This document shows, piece by piece, positions 16,328 through 30,139 of a stretch of DNA of 64,000 bases. The position numbers and the translations under genes were made by a program. This DNA comes from Saccoglossus kowalevskii. Lineage: Eukaryota > Hemichordata > Enteropneusta > Harrimaniidae. Within the stretch, counting starts at the first letter, position 1. Each line of letters starts with the position of its first letter. A model generated the notes under the pieces. It searched no databases, had not been told where the DNA came from, and saw only the letters and a program-made list of their open reading frames with translations. Location: positions 129,359 to 193,358 of the forward strand of contig NW_003134845.1 in assembly GCF_000003605.2 (NCBI RefSeq). Reading direction: 5' to 3'.

Positions 16328-18925
16328 ACTTGTTTTCCTTTTTTTCAAATTTAATACTAATAACAGTTTCATCTTACTTGAGAAATAATTTATCTTTCAA
16401 TTAGTTTAACGATGAGGAATGAAAAGATGGCTTTCACTTTAATTTGTGGGAACACTTCAACTTAACACATTGCATGTCGACACCGATTTTTTCCTCCATT
16501 CATTTCAGCTATCTGCGGTGGCTTTCAGCAGGTGATATAAACACCTTAATTCTCAAAATCAATGCCAAAAACAAAGCATGCTTGATTCATTGGCAACCAG
16601 AATCACAGTAGAAAATGTGAAATTCAGAGAATTGAAGAATGAAAAATGCTTTGCACATCAATATAATGCAGTTTACAACAGTAAAGTGACTTTGACATCT
16701 TAATAAAGCAACTTTATCAAATTCTCGACATGGTTGTGGTTGGTAGCAGAAATGCAAATGACTAAAAGCTTACATTACCTATTATCTGAGTTTATGCCAA
16801 TCATTTTAACAATTTTACAACTTTATTCAACTGTGCATTGTTTTCATGCTAACATTGCAGCTTTACTTGAACTTCAATGTGGATATCACGAACTGCTGTC
16901 AAGATATTGATAGCAAATCTTCTTTAAGTTTTTAGCAGCAGAATACACACAAAGGTTGATCTATGTAATTTCCCAAATCATCCATTAAATCTCACCTACT
17001 TGTAACTGTCAGCAAAAGCTGTTTGCAAACTAGGTTTTGTAGAAAAATGGTAGTTTCAATTTTAAACATCTATTCAAGGATAATTAGGTACATACATATG
17101 ATTTTGTTAGGCTTGTTGCAGTCTTATGTATTCGTAATAGTTCATATTAGGGTCTATTCAACATTATGGCATAACATCAGACAATTGCATCTCTTCTGTA
17201 TAGAAATTATGTTTCATATTTTCATGCATGGTTTGTTTGTTTTTCTCAGAACATTGCGATTCTCAGAGGTAGAATTGAATATTTCTATGTAAGGTTTTTA
17301 ATAGAGGCAGGTTGAGTGGCTAACAACAGCCTAAGCATGAAGGCCAATATTCTGAAGGAAATTTAGACTTTTATTTTAAATATGGGTAGTTTTTCCACGT
17401 GTTTCTTTGGTGATAGCATTTCAACCAATCAAGAAATGGTGCCTGATGACACTGCCAGGGGAATTCAATTATTTTAAAACCATATAAATTGCAAATATTT
17501 TTTTTAATCCTTCGTATTTGCAGAAGGATTACAGCAGGTGTGTTCACGTTAGTTGGGACCCACTTGGGCCATCTTGGCTTGTGCCAAAATAACGCCCTCA
17601 TTCATCGATCTATTATGCTGATGATACACATAAGATGATATTAATTAAGACTCATCATGCACATGAATGGCAAAGAAGGATTTGAAGAAAAGTTATTTTT
17701 TCACGTTGATGCAGCATTGCAACAAGAAACTGGTTGTAGCAGCACATACTGGTAAATATGCATTGCCGACAACATTCTGCATTCATTTTATGTAGTTCAT
17801 GTAGTATTCCACCATATCTAGCTGTACTTCCCTCCATCACCATGTCATACTAGTTTGAATAAGTAAATTTTCTCTTAAACTTAAAACTAAGAATTCAGGC
17901 AGCAAATCTCGGCATGTGTCGAGTATCGGTCTCGACCCTCTACTGGCATGTGCAGTTGACATATACATTTCGCTATGTGCAGACTTGGTCCTGACTGATG
18001 AGATCCTGCCCAGTGGCATTTAATGACCATGCACCATAAACGCAGTGGTGCAGTATTATTTCTAATTACTAGGATAACACAAAATCATCATCAGCATGAT
18101 CTACGTTTTAACAGAGGACATGAGTAATCAAAATCACTGAGAGTGAAACAATGCGATTTTACAATCACATCCAATATTTATTCACAGAAGTAATGTATTT
18201 TGAATTGATCAGCCTGGAAGGACAGAGTATACAGACTAAGCAAAATAAGATTATCTTTTTGGCAGAGGATACATGCATACTCATCTATAATAAATATGAT
18301 TTTACTGTTGGTGAAAAAAAAATGTTGAATGAGTTGCCGCTGTCAACTGATGCATGCATGGAATCTTGTGGCAATTTTTGGACACAGCCAAGTTAAATTT
18401 TTGAAGCGTAGTAATGAATAGTCCATTTTTATTTAGCTGTCTAATAATGGCCATTTTATTAAAAAATATTAGCAGTTCATTGCATGTAATGCACACATGC
18501 ACTGTAAATGAATTAGCAATTTTAACAACACATCAAACAACTTATTTTTTTTACATTGATAGAACATTTGTTCGTTTACAAGACAGTATTCTATCGAATG
18601 CCAAACTACTGCTGCTCCCACTGATCAACAGATTATCTCCAATGTATTTACATGGTCAGACAGAACGAGAGCCCTCAATTACTTAGTATGAAAATAACAT
18701 GGCTGAAAACGATTTTTTTTTTAATGGCACAATGCATGTCAGAGTGACAGAGAAGGTCAATGCAGAATATACTCTCCCTGAGAAACAGGCACACTCAAAA
18801 AATACGATCAAGGAAGCAGCGAATGATTACACCCAACGTCACGGCCGAACAGATCTTATTTTTGCAATCATGGATGCTACCATTGGTTCATCTACAGTTG
18901 TCCACACAGTGTGGCAACATATGTG

Positions 18926-19140
18926 TACTGTAAAATACTTTATTTTAGCTGGAATTAATTTTCACTGAAAAGGCTTTCTGCATGTTTTGTATGGAATTTA
19001 TTTTCACTGATTTTTGACGACGAGTTGAATGTGAAATATAAGAAACATGGTATATTCGCTGGATTTTATTTTCACTGAATCATTCCTTCAGCAAAAATAG
19101 CAAAAATTAATTCCAAGCGAAAATAAAGTATTTTACAGTA
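18926..19140 (+). mobile_element. MITE, TACTGTAAAATACTTTA family, copy B
   Basis: The 215-bp element has near-perfect terminal inverted repeats: TACTGTAAAATACTTTATTT at the left and AAATAAAGTATTTTACAGTA at the right. Internal sub-motifs ATTAATTTTCACTGA, TTTATTTTCACTGA and TTTTATTTTCACTGA repeat the same core, so the element may itself have been built from short repeats. It is non-coding. Confidence 0.9.
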
Positions 19141-19644
19141 GTAGTGATTGGTTTGGATGAGATTTTGGCCCCAATCATTGGGCTCTGAATGTGTTTACTT
19201 GGACGGAGCCATGTCGGAGCCCAATCATATCAGAGTTGAACTGGAGGGTTTTATTTGGAGCCGAACTTGGCTCAAGCTCGTTCGAGTCAAATGCATATAG
19301 ACGTCCATTTTTGCCATCGTGTAAATGCAGCAAATGTTTTGTTGTTTTCATAAACTATTTTATGAGCCTGCACTGTACATACATGTGTGGGGGGTAGTTC
19401 AATTGTTTATATACAATACTTCATAGATAGGTTTAGTGTAAATCATCTGCAATTAAAGACATTTCAATAGCTATAAACTTGATTTATGTATTCTAATTGA
19501 AAATAGACTTAGCCCAGAGTAATGCCTACAAGGGAATATACTTGATCTGTTTGATTTACCATCAGTTAGGGGAAAAAATAAATGCGATGACACTATTGTT
19601 AATCATACATTATTTAGGTTTAATTAATTCCCTGTATGGTTGGT

Positions 19645-20057
19645 TAGGCCAGACTTTTATTATCCCTTGTTTCGCGAACCCGCCGAATGAACAGGAGCCG
19701 AAAATGAAATAAAAATAAAATTTTATTTCAGCATAATTTCTCACGCCGACTTGTAAGCGCAAATAAATGCTAAAAAAATATTATTTTTATCTTCATTTTT
19801 TACCGCCCGCCGCATAACAAATCCAAGTTGTATTTTTGTGGGAGTATCATGATCAAAGTACTGAAGTCTTGCGCAGATGAGAAACAAGGTTATACATTGA
19901 ATTAAATTGTATTTCATTCTCCTCTTCGATCAATTCTTTGAGAATCACACAAATCTAATGGAAAAAAGGAATTAATTTTATTTTATTTTTCGCCCTCCTC
20001 AAAAAAAATAGCCTTATAAAAACTCAAGAAACAAGGAATAAAAAAAGTCTGGCTTTA
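19645..20057. mobile_element. MITE of about 410 bp with ends GGCCAGACTTTTATTATCCC
   Basis: The left end TAGGCCAGACTTTTATTATC followed by CCTTGTTTC is matched inversely by the right end GAAACAAGGAATAAAAAAAG followed by TCTGGCTTTA. The terminal repeats are about 30 bp and are bounded by TA on both sides. The interior includes CpG-bearing segments (GTTTCGCGAACCCGCCG, CGCCCGCCGC) unlike the surrounding DNA, and no ORF of transposase size. Confidence 0.7.
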
Positions 20058-20182
20058 GAACTGAATTTTTTGATTGCGATGCACATGAAATGATGGTGTA
20101 GTAAGTAATGAAGAACAGATTCATAGAATAAACACACATATTCCATTTGCCTTGAAGCAGCTTTGTCAATTGATACACAATT

Positions 20183-20351
20183 TAATGATTTATTCTTTTA
20201 ATAAGTATTACTCAATCATTTTTTTTTTTTTTATCTATGATGAGGTTTTTTCATCATCTTGGCATCCTACCCTCTTATAATAAATTCTCACAATATTAAT
20301 GATTTATTACCGTATTACTCAATCATTTTTTTTTTTATCTGTGATGAGTTT
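20183..20351. repeat. Local direct duplication, 114-base offset
   Basis: TAATGATTTATT starts at 20183 and again at 20297. Both copies go on to GTATTACTCAATCATTTTTT, a T-run and ATCTATGATGAG or ATCTGTGATGAG. Copies are about 55-70 bp and differ by a small indel. Confidence 0.8.
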
Positions 20352-22593
20352 CATAACTATCTGAGCATCAGCCAGAAGATGATAATTTAATTATCACAAT
20401 AAACTATCAACCCAAATGAGAAAAAAAAATGGTGTAACTTTGTTTAAATTTTGAAAATATAATGTAGAAATATTTGGAGGGATCATACAACATAATGATT
20501 TCAATACAACAGCATGCTATTTAAGAATGTATAGTGTACATAAGAATGTACACTGATTACTGTTATGTTCGATGAAAAGTATCAAATTGGCAATCAACCA
20601 GGTCAATCACCCTTATAGTGTTATCACCAACATGCCGAGTGATATAAAAATGAAATGCCTGGAGTCAAATTAATGTGAACAAATAGTTGATCTGAAGAGT
20701 AGTGTATCACCGGAAAGTCTCAACACATGGTATGTGATGCAGGCTAATTAATTTGAGTAGCCTAAGGCTAGTTTACTGCAGTAAGAGAGAAACATACTAA
20801 AAAAAAAAAAAAAACATAAAAAATGCAATGTCTCCTATACAGTAAGGTAATATGTAAAGACTTTGAGGCCTGATTTTGTTTTTATGATTAATTTTGTCAA
20901 TTACTAATTACATAAATTGACATTTCAACTTCTGTATTAACTCAACTGCAGAATAATGAATTTCTTTTTAATAGACATCACTACAAAATATCGTCTTTTC
21001 TAAAAAAAAAAAAAAAATAACTGAAGCACAGACCTACACATACCTGTAATTATTGACCATCATATACATACCAGAAGATGGATGACAAGCTTTTATCAAA
21101 CACAATTTTTTTTTAGTTTAAAAAAAAATATATTAGCAAATAAAATGTAATTTTGTTGAATTGCACCAAAAATTATTACACCAAATTAAATTTATTTCTA
21201 ATCAAAACATTCAGTACAGTGTTTTTGGAGATTCTAATCACATTACATGGAGGAGTCCATTATAATATGAGGGGGTAGTTACATGAATAAATATAAGGCA
21301 GTTTATTCATTTCAACTGATGATTCATAATGTTTTGATTTTGTGAAATGCACGATACTAATCTTTTAAATTGACTTAGTTTGAAGATACTAGTAACATAA
21401 AACCACCTTATTGTTAACTAAAAATTGTCAATCATTGTAAACTGTATTAAGGTTGCATATTCCATGCTGTTTTTAAAAAACAATGTACATGGGGTTACCC
21501 CTGGTAATACAATTTTGAAAAAGTACAAAAGATGTTGTGAATCATCATGAAACTAAAAAGATACATACAAGAACAAATTCTTGAAAGGAAATCTTGATGG
21601 CAATGGGAATGAAAATTTATGAATTTCTCAAGACGCTAGTAATGTTTATAATACCCCAGAGCCAAATAGTCTTGCACAAACACATTTATATATATGGAGG
21701 GGTCACAGCTATGGATACATTTGTAACTTAAGAATTTGTTTGTTATTTTCTCTAACTCAATAGGTTTGTTATTTCTTGAATGGAAAATAAAAGACGCATG
21801 ACTGAGACCATAAAAACCTTCATTGTTAAATACATGTATATCATTATATTTTTATATAGAAACATTTGATTTTTGTGACCGCTTTAAATACTGAGAGAAT
21901 TTAACCATTGGTTGTATGATATGTATTGATGATCTTTCCCAGTTTTATAATTTGTAGTTAATGATTTTTGTTTAATAGAACAAGACACCATATCACTGTT
22001 TGAGCAGATTTGAAATACATATTTTCGTTATTAAAGATATTAAATCCAGAATGCCAATTTTGTTTCCAAGCAAGTTCAATGTTCTTTGGATGCTACAAGT
22101 TCATTAAAAACCCTGGATTTCAAAACAAAATAGCAATCACCTTATGTTGAAAAGCTCAAGGGACTACACATGTACTTTGTATTATTGAGGGCAACATTAG
22201 ATGAATAGACTTGATTGCTAACAAGCCATAGCCCCACAAGTGAACAAGAATTTTATTCAACACACTTTATTGTCTGATAACCTGCAGTTTTTTTTTTTTT
22301 TCAGTAATTTCGTCAAAATGTCATACAATAATATTTTGTACCTTCTTAAGACATCAGCAAGCAAAATACAGTGATTATTGTCATTTTATTTTATAACAGA
22401 ATACATACATGATAAAACTTGAATATATTAACCCAAATTCATGATATTGGTTTTAACAGAAAAAATGGTAAAACAAATAGTTTTCAATTTATTTAATAAT
22501 ACACTTATTTTTCATCTTTAAGTCAATTGTAAAACAAAATTATTTAAATCTAGGACACAATTTTTGGTCTTTGTGTCAAGAGTGAATTCGCTC

Positions 22594-22735
22594 TGTGAAT
22601 TAGTAGTGCATGTATGGCAGGTGTGTCTATGGTCAAAATATGTTGTATTTTAATATTGTAATATATATTAAATGCAACTTTTATGTGAGCATTTTATTAG
22701 AGACCTTCTTTTAAAAGATCAAACATAGTACTTGT
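22594..22735. mobile_element. Diverged copy of the TTTGCTCTATTA family
   Basis: The segment TTAGTAGTGCATGTATGGCA, followed by GGTGTGTCTATGGTCAAAAT, resembles the complement of the 4767-5032 element. It closes with CTTCTTTTAAAAGATCAAAC, a degenerate form of the terminal repeat. The internal part also matches 50205-50350 (GGTGTGTCTATGATCAAA). It is non-coding and looks old. Confidence 0.4.
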
Positions 22736-23903
22736 GGCATTGTGATTTCATGTGATATCAATATCATTTTTTCATTGCAGATGAACAGAAAATGTAGAAA
22801 CAAATAAATTGTCAAGTTGTTTTGATTGGCTTCACACAAGCAAGAAGTATATGTTGTATATGCACTAGCTTTACTGTGTCAAAACTACCTTACAATATTT
22901 TAATAATGTACAACTGCATTTAAAAAAAAAAAAATTGTATGCCCGAGCTGTTGTTATTATAAATAAATTACACCAATTGCAGGGCCAAAACTGCCCAAAG
23001 TGCTTCAGCCATATGCAACTAGCCATTCCTCACAAATATTTCAACATCCGAAAATTTTGCCCATTATAACTAACATCATTACTGATGTAGCAGTCACACT
23101 TTTGCTGATGTGGCAACTATAAGTTGACATACTGTGTGGGGGAAACATCATTATTGAAAAAAATAAGCACGGTTAGATTAACAGTGTAATATATTTATCA
23201 GCCAATCAATGGCACGGTCACCCACATCATAGCTCAAGTCTAGATACATGTGGAAAGTAGATAACCAATGAAATGCCGTAGTGCAACTGAAACCATGCAT
23301 TTTACGTACATGATAAAGAGACATGTACTTCTGCAATTTGTATTCCTCATTTAATTTAATGTAGCCATGCCATGCACAAGTTTTCGTACCTTGTACAAGC
23401 CAATGCACTTGTTCTACAGAGAGTTCACTTTATAGTTAATAAGCATGTGATTACAATCAGCAGTGTACTTTTTTTGGCATTCCCCGGATCATTTAAAGAG
23501 GCACCTGTAGTTGAGCCTAATCTGACAGCAAGTTTGCTTAAATTGGTGGAAGCAAAATGAATGTGATTTTTGCACTGGGCTGCCAATTTTTTACCATTTT
23601 TATTTCAAAAGTTTTCATCAAGACATGTTAGCCAAGGGGAAATTATGTTCTTCAGTCAAGAATTATCGAAAAATACATAAAATATGTGCAAAAAAGTTGT
23701 TTGCCAATGTTGGCAAAAAAACTACTTTAGTGAAAGAGTTAATGGTTGAAACTGATAAAGATCTTATGTCATTAGTGTGGTTAAGTGGCATAACAGCATA
23801 GAAAGACAACTTACCCTCCAGCCAGAACAGAACAGAACAAAGAAATACAAATCTTGACAGTACAAACCAGAAAAGCAAGGTTGACAATTGGAATTTCTAT
23901 ATA

Positions 23904-24207
23904 NNNNNNNNNNNNNNNNNNNNNNNNNNNNNNNNNNNNNNNNNNNNNNNNNNNNNNNNNNNNNNNNNNNNNNNNNNNNNNNNNNNNNNNNNNNNNNNNN
24001 NNNNNNNNNNNNNNNNNNNNNNNNNNNNNNNNNNNNNNNNNNNNNNNNNNNNNNNNNNNNNNNNNNNNNNNNNNNNNNNNNNNNNNNNNNNNNNNNNNNN
24101 NNNNNNNNNNNNNNNNNNNNNNNNNNNNNNNNNNNNNNNNNNNNNNNNNNNNNNNNNNNNNNNNNNNNNNNNNNNNNNNNNNNNNNNNNNNNNNNNNNNN
24201 NNNNNNN
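23904..24207. other. Scaffold gap, 304 N
   Basis: Undetermined bases. Any open frame drawn across it is artificial. Confidence 1.
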
Positions 24208-25865
24208 TTAATTTCTTGGAGGGTATTTTATTTCATTTCCTTTACATACCTCACAAAGTTGCTTTAAATGGGATAACATTTTCATCGCTATTGAAAATGT
24301 CAATTCATCTACGACAAACTGGCCCTCCCACTGGAAATTAAACATTCGTGTGTGGAGGCATACATACATGTACATTTTCAAAGCGAACAATTGCTTTCTT
24401 CAAATATATACTGGGTAGTTTGCATAGCAGAAAAATTCCATTTTATAGATACCGTAATCATATTTTCTATATTTCTTGAACAGAATGTAATTGAAAAGAA
24501 TATGATGCATTTTATTCACCCATATTTTTTATACCAAGCACCTATTGAGCGAGAGATTTCTGGTGCCTGTATGTGTATCAATTGACAGATAGGGAAAAGA
24601 TGCTGCCGCAATCAGGATTCATCTCATGAGATGTCTACCAAACTGGAAGACTTTTAGAACAAATTATCACATTACAGTACAAATCCCAAAGGAATCTTTC
24701 AGCTTTTATACATTCTACAAGGCAATCAATTATCGACTATATATCTCAACTATATAGCCTTAAATGTTATCTTTCAAAATCAGAATACAGTCTCTAACAA
24801 GTTCAATGTCAGTTCAACAACTGTAATATCTACATGACTTGATTCAAGGTGATGCTTTCAAAGTTGTTTGATCTCCCCAGCCCATGATTCTTGGTAATAA
24901 TGTTATTTCTGTTTATCCAAAGAAAGGCATGTTGAAATGGATATCAACATTTTCTACTAACAAAATTAAAAAAATCATTTTTGGATGTAGCAAAATGCAT
25001 TTTTTCAACTATTATACAGGTATTTCAACACCCAACAAAAACAATGTTAACATTATTTTATAAGTGCTACATTAAAAAAACAAAATCTGGAATGTTTTAG
25101 AGATTCATTCAAACTAAGATTAGTTTATTCCACACAGGATATACATGTATATGCTTGACTTGCTTTCATGGTCATACGGTCAATGACTATAACCACACAA
25201 TGATGTTATCATACAACTACTAGTACTTGCAGTCAAACTCAAAGCCAGCTGAGACAAAATCAAATACACAGAATTTCTATAACTGTGACAGAACAGACTA
25301 AGCAAGGGCAGTTCTAGAGTATTCGGATAAATAACGCTCGCTATCCTGAGAAATAATACATAATACATGCAGTCACCTATAAAGGCACAGAATAATACTA
25401 GTACTAGTATTACAAAAGGATAGTAAATGTACATTCATTAAATTCAATGATTGTTTTCTGCACTCAGTACATTATCAAACTAATAGAACACATGCACTGA
25501 ATATTAATACAAACCACAGATAAGTATTATGGTATTATAAATCAGACTTATTGCTAATCCTCACCAATTCTGTATTCATACTGCAGCTCCAAACTGATTC
25601 TGTCAAAATGCACCTGTGTGGTTAGTTGAGATATCAGTCATGTTTTTTTTAATTGAATATTGCACACAATTTGTATTACAACAGAAGAGTATCTGTGTAG
25701 TTTCATCAAATTTTGTCATTTGTGGGCAGGATACAAGTGAATATGTAAATTATCTAATTAATATTCTCATTTTAATGTAAAAAGTTGTACTTTGTCCATA
25801 CAAATATTTAACTAAGAAATTTGTCAATCTTTCGCCGTTCATAAACTCCTGTGCTTAGCTACACG

Positions 25866-25905
25866 AACCATATTTGCTCTATTAGTAGTTCATGAGCTAT
25901 GTATA
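25866..25905. repeat. Terminal fragment of the TTTGCTCTATTA family
   Basis: ACCATATTTGCTCTATTAGT followed by AGTTCATGAGC matches both the minisatellite unit and the end of the 4767-5032 element. The sequence downstream (to about 25990, with TCTTTTAGAAATGCACTTCT) may be the rest of a rearranged copy. Confidence 0.5.
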
Positions 25906-28900
25906 ATATCCAAAATATCATAGTCAATGACCCAGTGTTGGAATAAATTGCATTAAGCTCTCCTCTTTTAGAAATGCACTTCTATTGTAGCACATATCAG
26001 AACTATAATATACACAATTCTGTACCAAACAGATCAACAGATATTAGGAAACAGGCTGTGTTTTTTTCTTAATTTTTTCTTCATGTGGTTTGCCTGAGGG
26101 TTAAGTGGCAACATGTTTTGTTGTTTAAAGATAAACTTCTATCACCTCACTAACAGTATAAGCAAATTCATGAAATTCACATATTTTAAATAACATGGAC
26201 CCTGTTGATCTTTTCTGCACTACTTTGGTTTATGAGAATAGTAATAAAGAGACAAGTATGGAGAGCAAACATAATGGTAGTTACAATAACATAAACTACA
26301 TATCCTAATTCAAGTTTTTAGGCAAATGGAGACAATAAATTTGACTAATGCTAAATATAGTTATTGTACAAGTCCAGGATAGCAGTAGTTAGATGTATTT
26401 TTAAAAGTTGATGAGATCTGAGTTACAGTTACAGTCACATACACTATAATGTTCAGTCATGCTCAAAGTTCTGAAAAAACTCAATCTTCTACAGAAAATT
26501 GATGGGTAACTCGTAAAAATATATGGTGCATATACAGGAGAAGACCTAGGCAGCAGGTATTTTCAAGGCAACTCTAAAAAAAATGTACAATAGAAGCAGT
26601 AAAAAGGAATTTCCCATCTGTACTATACCGCACATTTGTTTTAGACATGTTATCACCAACAGCACACAAACCTTGTACTATGCAATTTGTGCTAGGAAAA
26701 TTTTGTTCTCTTGAAACCTTTACTCTACCAGACTGAAAAAATCCAATAAATACTGATTGAGGCTAAAGAAACCACTGGAGACTAGAACAATCAGTTTGTT
26801 TGATTAAGCTACATTGAGAAGATAAATGTGACAGCACCAACATTGAAAAATCAGTTTGGAGAATAGCTTGGTGAGTAGATTTGCTATCTAACTCCTCTCA
26901 GGAAACCATCTGATTTACAATTTGAAATACATCTAAAATTTAAGGGTGTCATCTTTGCACCTATCATATTATACAATGTTACAATATTATACCCGGTAGG
27001 AGACAATAGGAACATTTCGTTATACAAGACAAACTAGCAAAGAAAGGATTCTTTATCATGTTGATCCAAGATATACATGTTTGTATACTAAGGTTTAACC
27101 AATAACTAGACAGTACAAATGTATATACAACTATAGTGAATCAGCACATAAACCCTATTAAATACGTATTAAAGCACATTGAAAGCTATTCAATGAAGAA
27201 CAATTAAGTTTTAGAATAGTTTATAAAAAAACAAATTGAATTCACCCTTCATTTGCAAATTTATCCACAGAAACTATAATCAGATACAGACAATTAAATC
27301 TCTATAATTGCTGCTCTCATGTCCCTTTCCCACAACAGAATATAAACTGTAACCAACTTTAACATCATAATCACCGTAAGAGTGAGTGATCATGGATATA
27401 CTAGGCTGTACTATAGTTCATACCCCTGAACTGCATTTCCAGGCTGGCTAATACCTTGACCTGTTGTAAACTAACTGCAGTGACTACAAGTCCATTAGCA
27501 GAATAATTTCCAATTTTTATATCCTGCCTAACAGGCCACATTTAAAGAGACATCTAATTATGTTTAATCAAGTTTGTGTTGAAATTGGCCTCAGGAAATC
27601 TGGGTTTGTATGGATAAAAAAAAAAAAATCACCACGTAAATTGTGTTTTACATGCGTCATTATTTTTCACACAAAACTCAAGAGATGAATCCAAACTTTT
27701 ACGTTCAATTCCTCTCCGCAGAGTATTATAAAAGCTAAAGGCAATTTGTAATATATTTGTGAATTTGAAATGAGCAATTATGTTATTACCTTTATTACAA
27801 AGCTCCCAAGCTAGCTCAGCAGTAGTGTTACAACATGGTTATGTTATTAACCCCCAACACTTAATGCCCAGCAGATTCCAAATCTAAAAGGCATATACTC
27901 AGCTGTGAGGCATAATGTAATGGAAGATTAACTCAAAAGCTGAGAAATATTGGAAAAAAAGAGGAAACATAATGTTTACAGAGTGGAATACCATTGATGC
28001 TGCTACATATAATTCAATTCTACTACTAGGATACAATAAATTACATGGTGGAACAGGTCAATCACCCCCCGCCACCCACCCCGCCATGAACACTTGGATA
28101 ACATTGCTTGGACTAAAGGCAAGGACTAACTACAGGCAAATGAACAAACATGAATTACAACACCTAATTACAACAGAATCTAACATCAAAAGTCATATAC
28201 CATACACCAGAACTACAACCAAAGTACTGTACACTGACAATACATCAGTGAAAATCAGTAAAAAAATAATATATGGACCCCAAGATATACAACCAGGAGT
28301 AGATATCATGCATTTCTAAAAGAATACAAAAAATATATAATTCTGAGTCATAATCAGATGGTTTCAGCCAAATGACATTGAAGTCATCAGAATGTAAGTC
28401 TTAGAGTGTTAGGCCAAGAAAAAAATTTTTTTTTTTTCAGATGACCCTACCTACCCTTATTTTTGCAAATTAGTCAATTTTTATTTTATTTTGAAGTAAA
28501 TTAGCAATGTTCTACTTACAAAAATGACTTTGTACATTTACTTGTGTTGTGGATGACGAGAACTTGACTGTAATCCAGTATAATGAGTAACTTGCATTAT
28601 ATGGTAATTATATTTCAATCTTACCACACACATTATTGCCATCATTTACACTGTTTTCGCATGAATGTTGAGAATGTACATATAATAAAGAATTATTAAT
28701 AAATGAAGAGAGTGTGTTTATAAGCACGCATATTCAGACTGTTGGCATTGATCAGAAACTTGCAAATGTTTTCCTCACAATCTTATGATCAAAATTGTGA
28801 TTAATGATTTGTTTTGTCAGGTCAGTAGTTTTCTTCCATGTCCTTGATATGACGAGTTGATCTTGGATGTGGTCCACAAAAATGGTGAATACATATCCTA

Positions 28901-29036
28901 GTTTGAGTAAATGCAATGTTGTTTTGAACCCTCAGAGCATATTTTAGACATTCAACTAACCTAGGAAGAGTTTAAAATGATCCATGTTCTAACCTAGATG
29001 CAATAACAAAAAGAATATAATTTTTGGTTAATTTGC

Positions 29037-29077
29037 GCTTCTATTGGAGAGGCTCTTCTAAAAGAGCAAATATGCCA
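29037..29077. repeat. Terminal fragment of the TTTGCTCTATTA family, inverted
   Basis: CTTCTATTGGAGAGGCTCTT then CTAAAAGAGCAAATATG matches the right-hand part of the 4767-5032 element, where GCTATTGGAGATGTCC and AGAGTAAATAT occur. Confidence 0.4.
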
Positions 29078-29763
29078 GTCAAACAAGTCAAGAAGAGAAG
29101 TATGGTAAGCGTAAGTTGCAAACTGTTTCTTGTAACCACTGTCTTTAAATCTTAGCTGCAAATTATAGTCAAGTTTTTGCTATAATTATAACAGTATTAA
29201 AAATGTATGGATAACAACAACACAACATTGATGGAATATTGCCTCCAATGAGGCATGTTATTAGACAATAGAGCTGGAGAAAATTAAATGCAAGGAAATG
29301 AGTCAGACTTATCAAATAATACCAAATTTTAATGGCATCTGTAAGAAACTATCAGTTAGGGTAAAGGTATGACGTGAAATAGATGCAACATCCCTAAGTT
29401 TTATGGAATTTTAAATCTGATGGGTCATCTTATTAGCACACTTTGTTGAATGAATTATGTTGTGGGTAAAGGTGTGTCAAATATATAACGATGAAAAACA
29501 ATTAAATTGACAGTTTCATATAGCAGAATCTGCGTTGCTTAGTTTATCCGGAAATAACTGTCCATCACTAGGAGTAGCAATTAGCTGCATGAAAGAGTGT
29601 ATACTAATATATATAACATATGCAGTAAACACAGAAATAAAAAGAGTCAACTAAGATCAGGCATACATGTGAATAACTGATTGAATATTAGTCAAATTGA
29701 AGTAAAATTAAACTGATAGAATGTGATAGAAATATATCTATTTAATAATTTAAAAAAATTATT

Positions 29764-30139
29764 TTAAAGATGCAATATGGAGGAAAATATTGAATTTGTT
29801 AATATTGTTGTTTGATGAAGACCAAATATAACTATGATTTATCATAAATCAAAAACACTAATACGCATTAAAGGGTGGTGGTTGTCGCGCTGCACATGTG
29901 CATTTTGTGTTGATAAACATTGATTTTCCCATAATCCATTGCACTATTCTAATACAAATAACAAGTATGAGGTTTTACCGAGGCGCGACAAGCAATAATT
30001 ACCGCCGGTGACTTCTTTGATACCTCCCAATCACCTAAAAAAAATACCTGATTATAACGTCTTAGTTTGTACTCTTACTCGATATGCAGTATCAAACAAC
30101 AATATTAAAAATTCGTTCTTGACCATATTGCATCTTTAA
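29764..30139. mobile_element. TTAA-flanked inverted-repeat element, about 376 bp
   Basis: The left arm (29764-29816) starts TTAAAGATGCAATATGG and runs to AATATTGTTGTTTGAT. The right arm (30091-30139) is its complement, ending CCATATTGCATCTTTAA. Both arms are about 50 bp with a few differences. A second, inner inverted pair is GTCGCGC / GCGCGAC. TTAA at both ends is the target type used by piggyBac-like transposases, so a non-autonomous piggyBac-like element is the best guess. There is no coding sequence inside. Confidence 0.75.

Larger units (their letters stand above)
5435..18925. other. 13.5 kb AT-rich desert
   Basis: No exon with convincing coding character on either strand. It holds simple repeats (GGAY-rich stretch 8458-8480, GTTT at 10649, AT at 16310), two T-G homopolymer junctions (14406, 15692) and two exact copies of the TACCGGTACATGTA motif (6007, 14063). 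Segment 17400-18050 is slightly GC-richer but its open frames are unrecognised. Confidence 0.55.
20352..29763. other. AT-rich desert with a scaffold gap
   Basis: Contains fragments of the TTTGCTCTATTA family and an 18-bp perfect palindrome (25394-25411). The 115-codon open frame at 27972-28319 has no recognised domain. No splice-bounded exon could be supported. Confidence 0.55.

Noticed and set aside
17837-18019. 60-codon minus-strand open frame with Arg/Ser/Leu-rich sequence
   Set aside because: No acceptor/donor pair and no family resemblance; left as noncoding.
23854-24267. Open frames spanning the N gap
   Set aside because: Artefact of undetermined bases.
27800-27850. tRNA-like string CAAGCTAGCTCAGCAGTAG
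   Set aside because: D-arm-like only; no anticodon arm or T-loop at the right distance.
27972-28319. 115-codon open frame on the + strand
   Set aside because: Long for this AT-rich DNA but with no recognisable domain, no splice context and a low-complexity Thr/Ile/Asn/Lys composition; chance is the simplest reading.
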